DNA from: an uncultured Oscillospiraceae bacterium
Lineage (GTDB): Bacteria; Bacillota; Clostridia; Oscillospirales; Oscillospiraceae
Assembly (NCBI GenBank): GCA_934565615.1
Contig: CAKTIH010000045.1
Coordinates: 1 to 15,276, forward strand
Reading direction: 5' to 3'
Length of the DNA stretch: 15,276 bases
Part shown: positions 1-6,307 of the stretch, piece after piece
How the letters are laid out: every line of letters starts with the position of its first letter
Position numbering within the stretch: position 1 is the first letter of the stretch
Made by a program: the position numbers and the translations under genes
The notes under the pieces: model-generated
Seen by the model: the letters and a program-made list of their open reading frames with translations, nothing else
Told to the model about the DNA's origin: nothing
Databases searched by the model: none

Positions 1-390
1 TTTCCCGGCAGACTCGCGGACATCGTCCGCGCGGGGCTTGTGGACAGGGTCGCGATGGACATCAAGAACTCGCCAGAGCTATACGCGAAGACCGCCGGGG
101 TCGATAAGCTCGACCTTGACGCGATAGAGCGCTCGAAGGACTTTCTTCTGAGCGGCAGTGTGGACTATGAGTTCAGGACGACAGTTGTAAAGGGGCTGCA
201 CACGCGCGAGAGCGTCGCGGGCGCGGCAAAATGGATAAGCGGCGCGAAGGAGTATTACCTCCAGCAGTTCAAGGATTCCGGCCATGTGCTGGATATCCGC
301 GGGCTCGGTGCCTATGACGAAGCAGAAATGCACTCACTGGCCGGCGCGGCGGCGGAATATGTTCCGTCGGTGCAGGTCAGGGGTGTCTGA
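1..390 (+). CDS. nrdG: Anaerobic ribonucleoside-triphosphate reductase activating protein, C-terminal part (5' end outside window)
   Basis: This reading frame is open from the first base and encodes 129 residues before a TGA stop. The visible protein is the C-terminal half of a radical-SAM activase of the NrdG2 type. The stretch with VAMDIKNSPELYAKTAGV resembles the end of the radical-SAM barrel in that family. The N-terminal CxxxCxxC cluster-binding motif would lie upstream of the window and cannot be checked. In the family this enzyme uses an iron-sulfur cluster and S-adenosylmethionine to place the glycyl radical on NrdD. The next gene, nrdD, begins only 26 bases downstream on the same strand, so the two are almost certainly co-transcribed. 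The assignment rests on the visible half plus this neighbour. A different radical-SAM activase for a glycyl-radical enzyme is the main alternative, but nrdD next door makes it unlikely. Confidence 0.87.
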   Translation, partial: FPGRLADIVRAGLVDRVAMDIKNSPELYAKTAGVDKLDLDAIERSKDFLLSGSVDYEFRTTVVKGLHTRESVAGAAKWISGAKEYYLQQFKDSGHVLDIRGLGAYDEAEMHSLAGAAAEYVPSVQVRGV

Positions 391-402
391 TATACCAAAG
401 AT

Positions 403-408
403 AGGGGG
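403..408 (+). promoter_or_regulatory. Ribosome binding site that fixes the TTG start of nrdD
   Basis: AGGGGG sits 8 bases before the TTG at 417. There is no ATG or GTG in frame between the nrdG stop and this site, and translation from the TTG gives the expected N-terminus of an ATP-cone domain (MYQVVKRDGKIVEFD). The unusual TTG start is therefore well supported. Confidence 0.7.
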
Positions 409-416
409 ATAAAGAA

Positions 417-2813
417 TTGTATCAGGTAGTAAAGCGCGACGGCAAAATAGTAGAGTTTGACATAAACAAGATCGCCGCCGCAATCAAGAAGGCGTTTGAT
501 GCCACAAACACGGATTATAACGACAGCGTCATTGATTTTCTGGCGCTGAAGGTCTCGGCGGACTTCCTGCCGAAGATAAAGGACGGCAAGGTCGCCGTCG
601 AGGATATTCAGGACAGCGTCGAGGCGGTGCTCTCCCGCGGCGGCTATGAGGCAGTCGCAAAGTCCTACATCCTCTACCGCAAGCAGCGCGAGAAGCTGCG
701 CAACACCAAGTCCTCTTACCTCGATTATAAGGAGACCGTCGACAAGTACCTCAACATTGAGGACTGGCGCGTCAAGGAAAACTCCACCGTCACCTATTCC
801 GTCGGCGGACTCATCCTTTCTAACTCCGGTGCCATCACCGCCAACTACTGGCTCAGCGAGGTATACGATCAGGAGATCGCCGACGCGCACCGCAACTGCG
901 ATATCCACCTGCACGACTTGAGCATGCTCACCGGCTACTGCGCCGGCTGGAGCCTGCGCCAGCTCATCAAGCAGGGCCTCGGCATCCCGGGCAAGATAAA
1001 CTCCTCTCCCGCGAGCCACCTGTCCACCCTCTGCAACCAGATGGTGAACTTCCTCGGCATCATGCAGAACGAATGGGCCGGTGCGCAGGCCTTCTCCTCG
1101 TTCGACACCTATCTTGCTCCGTTCGTGAGAGTCGATAACCTCACCTATAAGGAAGTCAAGCAGTGCATCCAGTCCTTCATCTTCGGCGTGAACACCCCGT
1201 CCCGCTGGGGCACTCAGGCTCCCTTCTCCAACATCACGCTCGACTGGACCGTCCCCGCTGACCTCAAGGATCAGCCAGCGATAGTCGGCGGCAAGGAAAT
1301 GGACTTCACCTACGGCGACTGCAAGAAGGAAATGGACATGGTCAACAAGGCCTTCATCGAGATCATGATCGAGGGCGACGCCAACGGCCGCGGCTTCCAG
1401 TACCCGATCCCGACCTACTCCATCACCCGCGACTTTGACTGGTCCCCCACGGAGAACAATAAGCTCCTCTTCGAGATGACCGCAAAGTACGGCACTCCCT
1501 ACTTCTCCAACTACATTAACTCCGACATGGAGCCGAGCGATGTACGCTCGATGTGCTGCCGCCTGCGTCTCGACCTCAGAGAGCTGCGCAAGAAGTCCGG
1601 CGGTTACTTCGGCTCCGGTGAGTCCACTGGCTCTGTCGGCGTCGTGACGCTTAACATGCCGCGCCTTGCCTATCTTGCCAATGACGAGAAGGACTTCTAC
1701 GCCCGCCTCGATAAGCTCATGGACCTCTCCGCACGCTCGCTTAAAATCAAGCGCACCGTCATCACGAAGCTCCTCGACGCAGGGCTCTACCCCTACACCA
1801 AGTATTACCTCGGCACCTTCGATAACCACTTCTCCACAATCGGCCTTGTCGGCATGAACGAAGCCGGTCTCAACGCGAAGTGGATCCGCGCCGATATGAC
1901 TGACCCCAAGTGCCAGCAGTTCACCAAGGAAGTGCTCGACCATATGCGCGAGCGCCTGAGCGATTATCAGGAGCAGTACGGCGACCTGTATAACCTCGAA
2001 GCCACTCCCGCCGAGTCAACCTCCTACCGTCTCGCAAAGCACGATGTGGAGCTCTATCCCGACATCATCACCGCGGCGGAGCCGGGCGGCACCCCGTACT
2101 ACACCAACAGCTCTCACCTGCCTGTCGGCTACACCGACGATATCTTCGCCGCGCTCGACATTCAGGACGATCTCCAGACGCGCTACACCTCCGGCACCGT
2201 CTTCCACGCCTTCCTCGGCGAGAAGCTGCCGAGCTGGGAGGCCGCGGCAAACCTCGTGCGCAAGATCGCCGAGAACTACAAGCTGCCTTACTACACCCTC
2301 TCTCCCACCTACTCCGTCTGCAAGCACCACGGCTACATCAGCGGCGAGCATTTCACCTGCCCCGAGTGCGGCGAACCCGCCGAGGTCTACAGCCGTATCA
2401 CCGGCTACTACCGCCCCGTGCAGAACTGGAACGCCGGCAAGACCCAGGAGTATAAGGAGCGCAAGGAATACGTCATCGACCACTCCGTGCTCAAGCACAA
2501 CGGGCCGATCGAAGAGACCGCTCCCAAGGCCGAGGAGCACACCGCGAAGAACGGCGAGCATGAGGGCGAGGTCAACAACGGCGCAAGAGCCATGCTCTTC
2601 ACAACTCAGACCTGCCCCAACTGCCGCATCGCCTGCTCATATCTTGACAAGGCCGGCTTTGAGTATGAGAAGCTGCTGGCCGGGGACAATGTTGAGCTTG
2701 CGCTCAACTACGGCGTCAAGCAGGCGCCGACCCTTGTCGTTACCGACGGCGAGAGCTTTGAGAAGTTCGCGGGCGCGAGCGCCATCAAGGCGTTCCTGAA
2801 CACCCGGGCATAA
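417..2813 (+). CDS. nrdD: Anaerobic (class III) ribonucleoside-triphosphate reductase with fused C-terminal redoxin domain
   Basis: The protein of 798 residues reduces ribonucleoside triphosphates to dNTPs under anoxic conditions using a glycyl radical. Residues 1-95 form an ATP-cone (VKRDGKIVEFDINKI). The ten-stranded barrel follows; candidate active-site cysteines are Cys175 (GYCAGW) and Cys380-Cys381 (SMCCRL). The C-terminal radical segment has a zinc-type site with Cys635, Cys648 and Cys651, and the likely glycyl radical Gly663 in RITGYYRPVQNW. A typical NrdD would end near residue 690. Here an acidic, lysine-rich linker (690-722) leads into about 75 residues with a CPNC motif (733-736) and a cis-proline-like APT at 770-772, which is a glutaredoxin/thioredoxin fold. 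This suggests the redoxin-dependent NrdD2 type rather than the formate-dependent type. The start is TTG at 417. nrdG lies upstream and a thioredoxin reductase downstream. Confidence 0.95.
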   Translation: MYQVVKRDGKIVEFDINKIAAAIKKAFDATNTDYNDSVIDFLALKVSADFLPKIKDGKVAVEDIQDSVEAVLSRGGYEAVAKSYILYRKQREKLRNTKSSYLDYKETVDKYLNIEDWRVKENSTVTYSVGGLILSNSGAITANYWLSEVYDQEIADAHRNCDIHLHDLSMLTGYCAGWSLRQLIKQGLGIPGKINSSPASHLSTLCNQMVNFLGIMQNEWAGAQAFSSFDTYLAPFVRVDNLTYKEVKQCIQSFIFGVNTPSRWGTQAPFSNITLDWTVPADLKDQPAIVGGKEMDFTYGDCKKEMDMVNKAFIEIMIEGDANGRGFQYPIPTYSITRDFDWSPTENNKLLFEMTAKYGTPYFSNYINSDMEPSDVRSMCCRLRLDLRELRKKSGGYFGSGESTGSVGVVTLNMPRLAYLANDEKDFYARLDKLMDLSARSLKIKRTVITKLLDAGLYPYTKYYLGTFDNHFSTIGLVGMNEAGLNAKWIRADMTDPKCQQFTKEVLDHMRERLSDYQEQYGDLYNLEATPAESTSYRLAKHDVELYPDIITAAEPGGTPYYTNSSHLPVGYTDDIFAALDIQDDLQTRYTSGTVFHAFLGEKLPSWEAAANLVRKIAENYKLPYYTLSPTYSVCKHHGYISGEHFTCPECGEPAEVYSRITGYYRPVQNWNAGKTQEYKERKEYVIDHSVLKHNGPIEETAPKAEEHTAKNGEHEGEVNNGARAMLFTTQTCPNCRIACSYLDKAGFEYEKLLAGDNVELALNYGVKQAPTLVVTDGESFEKFAGASAIKAFLNTRA

Positions 2814-2832
2814 GCCGAGAGGCGACTATACC

Positions 2833-2867
2833 AAAAAGCCAAAGCCCGGGCTTATCCGGGCTTTGGC
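2833..2867 (-). terminator. Strong hairpin between nrdD and trxB, with the U tract only on the minus strand
   Basis: A perfect 12-bp stem (2838-2849 with 2856-2867) encloses a 6-base loop. It is preceded on the plus strand by AAAAA at 2833-2837, so read on the minus strand the stem is followed by TTTTT, the form of an intrinsic terminator. In the plus direction it is followed by GTGTGAGG with no U run, so it should stop nrdD transcription only weakly. It may instead act as an mRNA-processing or stability element between nrdD and trxB. Confidence 0.55.
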
Positions 2868-2884
2868 GTGTGAGGATGTACAAC

Positions 2885-3790
2885 ATGATCTATGACGTCA
2901 TCGTTATCGGCGGCGGCCCCGCAGGGCTCACCGCGGCGACATATATAAGGCGTGCGGGGAAGAGTGTGCTGGTCATTGAGAAGGCCGCCTTCGGCGGGCA
3001 GATCACGCGCAGCACCAATGTCGAAAACTTCCCCGGCTACATCTCCGTCAGCGGCACGCAGATAGGCGACATGCTGCTTGAACAGGCCATGAACCAGGGC
3101 GCGGAGGTCGAGCTTGAGGAGGTCGTGTCCGTGTCCGCCGCGGGAGAGGAAAAGACCGTAGTCTGTGCCTCCGGTGCGGAATACAGCTGCCGCGCGATCA
3201 TAATCGCGACCGGCGCGAAGCCGCGCACTCTCGGCCTTGAGGACGAAGAGCGGCTCACCGGCAGCGGCGTGTGCTACTGCAGCGTGTGCGACGGCGCTTT
3301 CTTCGCCGGGCAGGACGTTGCCGTCTCGGGCGGCGGCAACAGCGCGCTGTCCGATGCGCTGCTGCTGAGCGAAATCTGCCGCAAGGTGTATCTCATCCAC
3401 CGGCGCGGCAGCTTCCGCGGCGAGGCGATGCTCGTCGAGACTCTGCGCGGCAAGGCCAATGTGGAGTTTGTGCTCGATGCAAAGATAAGCGCGCTGATCG
3501 GCGGGGACGAGCTTTCCGGTGTCGAGGTCGAGCAGGGCGGCGAGCGCCGTGTGCTGCCGGTGTCCGGGCTCTTCGTCTCAATCGGCCGCGCGCCCGATAC
3601 CGAAATTTTCAGCGGGCTCATCGCTCTCGACAAGGGCGGCTACGCCGCCTCAGGCGAGGACTGCCTGACAGTCTGCCCCGGCGTGTTCGTCGCGGGGGAC
3701 TGCCGCGCAAAGTCCGTCCGCCAGCTTACGACCGCCGTGTCCGACGGCTCCGTCGCCGCGCTCGCGGCCTGTGCGTGGCTGGATAAATAA
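2885..3790 (+). CDS. trxB: Thioredoxin-disulfide reductase (NADPH, FAD)
   Basis: The product of 301 residues transfers electrons from NADPH through FAD to a redoxin disulfide in the cytoplasm. The N-terminal FAD-binding Rossmann motif GGGPAG is at residues 9-14. The redox-active CSVC is at 132-135, within the usual YCxxCDG context. The NADPH-binding GGGNSA is near 148-153, followed by HRR at 172-174, and the C-terminal FAD motif is VFVAGDCR. Length and motif order match low-molecular-weight TrxR. The ATG at 2885 was chosen because it gives the family N-terminus MIYDVIVIGGG and has GAGGA 8 bases upstream; in-frame GTG (2870) and ATG (2876) starts are possible but less likely. It lies 71 bases after nrdD, so it is a natural recycler of the NrdD-fused redoxin. 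That partnership is inferred. A flavodoxin- or ferredoxin-using TrxR variant cannot be excluded from sequence alone, but the HRR motif favours NADPH. Confidence 0.94.
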   Translation: MIYDVIVIGGGPAGLTAATYIRRAGKSVLVIEKAAFGGQITRSTNVENFPGYISVSGTQIGDMLLEQAMNQGAEVELEEVVSVSAAGEEKTVVCASGAEYSCRAIIIATGAKPRTLGLEDEERLTGSGVCYCSVCDGAFFAGQDVAVSGGGNSALSDALLLSEICRKVYLIHRRGSFRGEAMLVETLRGKANVEFVLDAKISALIGGDELSGVEVEQGGERRVLPVSGLFVSIGRAPDTEIFSGLIALDKGGYAASGEDCLTVCPGVFVAGDCRAKSVRQLTTAVSDGSVAALAACAWLDK

Positions 3791-3807
3791 TACAAATATG
3801 AAACGAC

Positions 3808-3847
3808 CACAGGCTGCACGGAGCTCCGTGCAGCCTGTGATTTTTAT
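3808..3847. terminator. Bidirectional terminator between trxB and the alpha/beta hydrolase
   Basis: A perfect 16-bp inverted repeat (3808-3823 and 3824-3839) has GAGCTC at its centre, so the real loop is about 4 bases. On the plus strand it is followed by ATTTTTAT, a good U tract for trxB. On the minus strand it lies directly after the stop codon at 3844-3846 of the converging hydrolase gene and serves as its terminator, although the U tract there is weaker (GTCGTTTC). Confidence 0.88.
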
Positions 3848-4683
3848 GCCTGCGGCGCAAAATAATTTGCTTGGGCGTGGGCGAAGCTTTCGTTGAAGCG
3901 GCGCGCGGCCTCGATACTGAGCGCGTCCTTTGGGCGCATCATGTCAAAGGCGTGCATGTCCGTCTCGTAAATGTCTACGCATGCGGGGATGCCGCAAGCC
4001 TTGAGCCGACGGATGTACTCCAGCGTCTCGGCATAGAACGGCTCGCCGGTGCTGACGAAGGTATATGCCGGGGGAAGCCCCACCATATTTTCAACGCGGG
4101 CGGGCGCAGCGTATGGCGGCAGCGTCTCCCGGTCAGCGCCGCGCAGATAGCAGCGCCATCCGAAGTGGTTCTTCCATGTGTTCCACACGCGCCCGTGGTT
4201 ATCGCGCGAGGTCTCGGTGTCCCGGTCGTCAAGCATCGGGTAGAGCGGCATCTGAAAGGCGACGTTCACTTCGCCTGTGTCCCGGGCCCTGATGCAGATT
4301 GCAGCGCACAGCCCGCCGCCCGCGCTCTCGCCGCCTACCATGATCTGATCTTTGCGTACCCCGAGCTCCGCTGCGTGCTCCTTCATATAAAGCAGCGCCG
4401 CATAGCAGTCGTCTATTGCCGCGGGGTACGGCGAAAACGGCGCGAGCCTGTAGCCGGGGGAGACGACTACGGCACCGAAGCTCTTCACCAGTTCGATGGC
4501 GCGGGAGATATATACCATCTCCTTCGTGCCGGAAATGTACCCGCCGCCGTGGATCCACAGCACGCCCGTCGCCGGGGCGGAAAACTCCTCCGGTGACAGC
4601 ACCAGCGCCGGGACGCGTCGGACACCGGCTGGGATGTTTATATTCTGCACCCGTATTCCCGGGCAGGGCTTCATTATAAGCAT
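3844..4683 (-). CDS. Alpha/beta hydrolase of the hormone-sensitive-lipase (HSL) family, probable carboxylesterase
   Basis: This 279-residue soluble protein resembles the HSL / acetyl-esterase family (Abhydrolase_3). The oxyanion-hole motif HGGGY is at residues 45-49 and the nucleophile elbow GESAGG is at 118-123 with Ser120. The likely catalytic His244 is in DMHAFD. At the usual acid position the sequence reads STGEPF, so Glu214 stands where most members have Asp. No signal peptide or membrane segment is seen, so it should act in the cytoplasm, on short-chain esters or acylated sugars or metabolites; the substrate is unknown. The ATG at 4683 was chosen because AGGAG lies 6 bases upstream, although the frame stays open further upstream. 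It has its own promoter and shares its terminator with trxB, so it appears to be a single-gene transcript. Confidence 0.88.
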   Translation of the reverse strand: MLIMKPCPGIRVQNINIPAGVRRVPALVLSPEEFSAPATGVLWIHGGGYISGTKEMVYISRAIELVKSFGAVVVSPGYRLAPFSPYPAAIDDCYAALLYMKEHAAELGVRKDQIMVGGESAGGGLCAAICIRARDTGEVNVAFQMPLYPMLDDRDTETSRDNHGRVWNTWKNHFGWRCYLRGADRETLPPYAAPARVENMVGLPPAYTFVSTGEPFYAETLEYIRRLKACGIPACVDIYETDMHAFDMMRPKDALSIEAARRFNESFAHAQANYFAPQA

Positions 4684-4710
4684 AGGCCGCTCCTGATGTG
4701 GTTTTCTGAT

Positions 4711-4739
4711 AATATACATCAAAAACGCTGTCCGCGCAA
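4711..4739 (-). promoter_or_regulatory. Sigma-A-type promoter of the alpha/beta hydrolase gene
   Basis: On the minus strand TTGCGC (4739-4734) is separated by 17 bases from TATATT (4716-4711). Transcription would start near 4704, about 20 bases before the start codon and just after the terminator of the upstream ABC ATPase gene. Confidence 0.6.
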
Positions 4740-4749
4740 GGCGGACGAT

Positions 4750-4784
4750 AAAAAGGCTCTGCACCGATTTTCCGGTGCAGAGCC
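4750..4784 (-). terminator. Intrinsic terminator of the MsmK-like ATPase gene
   Basis: A perfect 12-bp stem (4755-4766 with 4773-4784) has a 6-base loop and is followed on the minus strand by TTTTT (4754-4750). It begins 18 bases after the stop codon of the ATPase gene. Confidence 0.9.
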
Positions 4785-4801
4785 AATATTTATTGCTTAT
4801 C

Positions 4802-5986
4802 TCACCATTCGAGGTTCTTCTCCGTCTCCTTGGAAAAGACGTGTGCGACGTTGCCGTCAAAGCTGAAGCTGACGGCGTCGCCCATAGCGTAGTGCTCCTT
4901 CATGTCGAGCGTCGGGACGATGATGATAACGTCCTTGCCCTCGGCGGTGACGTGCAGATGCACGGACGAGCCCATCATTTCGCTCACGTCGACCTTCGCG
5001 GCGATGCCATCGCCGGGAGCGGCGATGACAGTGTGCTCCGGGCGGACGCCGAGCGTTACGGGCTGGGATTTCACGTCGTTTTCAAGCAGACGCTCTTCCT
5101 TCTCAGCGCTCAGCTCAACGCGCTTTCCGCCGAGCTCGACGAAGAACTTCTTATCCTCGCGCACGAGCTGTGCATCGAAGAAGTTCATCTGCGGCGTGCC
5201 GATGAAGCCCGCAACGAAGAGGTTGCGCGGGTTGTTGAACACCTCCTGCGGAGTGCCGATCTGCTGGATGTAGCCGTCGCGCATGATGACGATCCTGTCG
5301 CCGAGGGTCATGGCCTCGGTCTGGTCATGGGTGACGTATATAAAGGTGGTATTGATACGTTCGCGCAGCTTGATTATCTCGGCGCGCATCTGGTTGCGCA
5401 GCTTTGCGTCGAGGTTGGAGAGCGGCTCGTCCATTAGGAAGACTGCAGGATCGCGCACGATCGCGCGGCCGATGGCGACGCGCTGGCGCTGGCCGCCGGA
5501 CAGAGCCTTGGGCTTGCGGTCAAGGTACTGGGTGATATCGAGGATCTCCGCGGCCTCGCGGACCTTCTTGTCGATAACGTCCTTGCGCTCCTTGCGCAGC
5601 TTCAGGGAGAAGGCCATGTTCTCATAGACGGTCATGTGCGGGTACAGGGCGTAGTTCTGGAAAACCATTGCGATGTCCCTGTCCTTGGGCGCGACATCGT
5701 TCATGAGCTTGCCGTCGATGTAGAGCTCGCCCTCGGTGATCTCCTCAAGACCTGCGACCATTCTCAGCGTCGTGGACTTGCCGCAGCCGGAGGGACCGAC
5801 CAGAACGATGAACTCCTTATCGGCGATGTCAAGGCTGAACTCCTGCACCGCGACAACGCCCTGCTCGGTTATCTGGAGCTTGGCCTTGCCTTCCTCTTCC
5901 TTGTCATCCTTCTTCTTTTTCTTCTTGTTCTCTCCGCTTACGAACGGGTAGATTTTTTTGACGTTTCTCAGCGATACAGTTGCCAT
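4802..5986 (-). CDS. Carbohydrate ABC transporter ATP-binding protein, MsmK/UgpC/MalK type
   Basis: This 394-residue protein is the energising subunit of CUT1-type sugar importers. Walker A GPSGCGKST is at 64-72, the Q-loop Gln at 110, the signature LSGGQ at 162-166, Walker B FLMDE at 183-187 and the switch His at 220. A C-terminal TOBE-like regulatory region (about 262-394) includes GVRPEH, typical of MalK/MsmK. It has an unusual insertion of about 25 residues between the first strand and the conserved GVVAVQEF segment. This includes six consecutive lysines, an acidic DDKEEE stretch, and LQITEQ. The ATG at 5986 gives the family start MATVSLRNVKKIYP with GGAAAG just before it. The longer frame to a GTG at 6067 adds residues unlike the family. 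No permease or binding protein lies next to it, so it probably serves several sugar transporters encoded elsewhere, as MsmK and MsiK do. This is inferred. Confidence 0.93.
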   Translation of the reverse strand: MATVSLRNVKKIYPFVSGENKKKKKKDDKEEEGKAKLQITEQGVVAVQEFSLDIADKEFIVLVGPSGCGKSTTLRMVAGLEEITEGELYIDGKLMNDVAPKDRDIAMVFQNYALYPHMTVYENMAFSLKLRKERKDVIDKKVREAAEILDITQYLDRKPKALSGGQRQRVAIGRAIVRDPAVFLMDEPLSNLDAKLRNQMRAEIIKLRERINTTFIYVTHDQTEAMTLGDRIVIMRDGYIQQIGTPQEVFNNPRNLFVAGFIGTPQMNFFDAQLVREDKKFFVELGGKRVELSAEKEERLLENDVKSQPVTLGVRPEHTVIAAPGDGIAAKVDVSEMMGSSVHLHVTAEGKDVIIIVPTLDMKEHYAMGDAVSFSFDGNVAHVFSKETEKNLEW

Positions 5987-5997
5987 TCTTTCCGACT

Positions 5998-6111
5998 CTA
6001 TGCGCCGGGCCTCCGCCTCAGACGCACTCGCAGGGGCATCGCCACCCGCATTACGGCAGATCTCCACGCTGCCGCACCCTGAGCCTCAGGGAAAATAAAT
6101 TCCTCCTTCAT
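5998..6111 (-). other. Possible 37-codon leader ORF upstream of the sugar ABC ATPase
   Basis: Within the leader RNA predicted from the promoter at 6183-6211, an ATG at 6111 opens a 37-codon frame ending in TAG at 5998-6000, 11 bases before the ATPase start codon. No clear ribosome site precedes it. A perfect AGGAGG (6102-6107) lies inside its second to fourth codons, too far from the ATPase start to serve it. The composition is unremarkable and there is no evidence that it is translated. It may be chance. Confidence 0.2.
6077..6091. repeat. Short perfect palindrome in the ATPase gene leader
   Basis: CCCTGAG and CTCAGGG flank a single base, giving 7-bp arms. It could be a protein-binding site or a small RNA hairpin downstream of the AGGAGG at 6102-6107 in the predicted leader. 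No U tract follows, so it is not a terminator. Confidence 0.4.
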
Positions 6112-6182
6112 TAAAGCTGTGCGCGGCATTGTGTGGAGTGCCGGGCACGCAGTCAAATAGGACTTTTCGTCCACTGTAAATG

Positions 6183-6211
6183 ATTATACAGGCCGCGCCC
6201 TGATATTACAA
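6183..6211 (-). promoter_or_regulatory. Strong sigma-A promoter of the sugar ABC ATPase gene
   Basis: On the minus strand TTGTAA (6211-6206) is separated by exactly 17 bases from a consensus TATAAT (6188-6183), with TG directly before the -10. Transcription should start near 6176, giving a leader of about 190 bases to the ATG at 5986. The first transcribed bases can form a small hairpin (GGAC, loop, GTCC at 6160-6172). The surrounding gene-free stretch 5987-6307 otherwise holds only the leader elements listed separately and the region upstream of the peptidase gene. Confidence 0.75.
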
Positions 6212-6307
6212 CTCAAAAATCGCCGCCGAAAATTGTGCACTTTGCCGGGGAATACCGCCGCTCTGCGCGCATATACATGGGAGGAAAACTCTACGGGTGG
6301 TGAAGAG

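Noticed and set aside
312..1943. Long open frame (543 codons) on the minus strand opposite nrdD
   Set aside because: It is a mirror of the GC-rich nrdD coding strand, has valine/leucine/glutamate-rich low-information composition and matches no family, while nrdD on the plus strand has clear motifs throughout.
391..2836. Nine-base match TATACCAAA after both nrdG (391-399) and nrdD (2828-2836)
   Set aside because: Two copies of a 9-mer with no symmetry or shared flanks are compatible with chance; no function is suggested by position.
5987..6067. N-terminal extension of the sugar ATPase to a GTG at 6067
   Set aside because: The extra 27 residues are unlike the family, the GTG has no ribosome site, and the ATG at 5986 gives the standard N-terminus.
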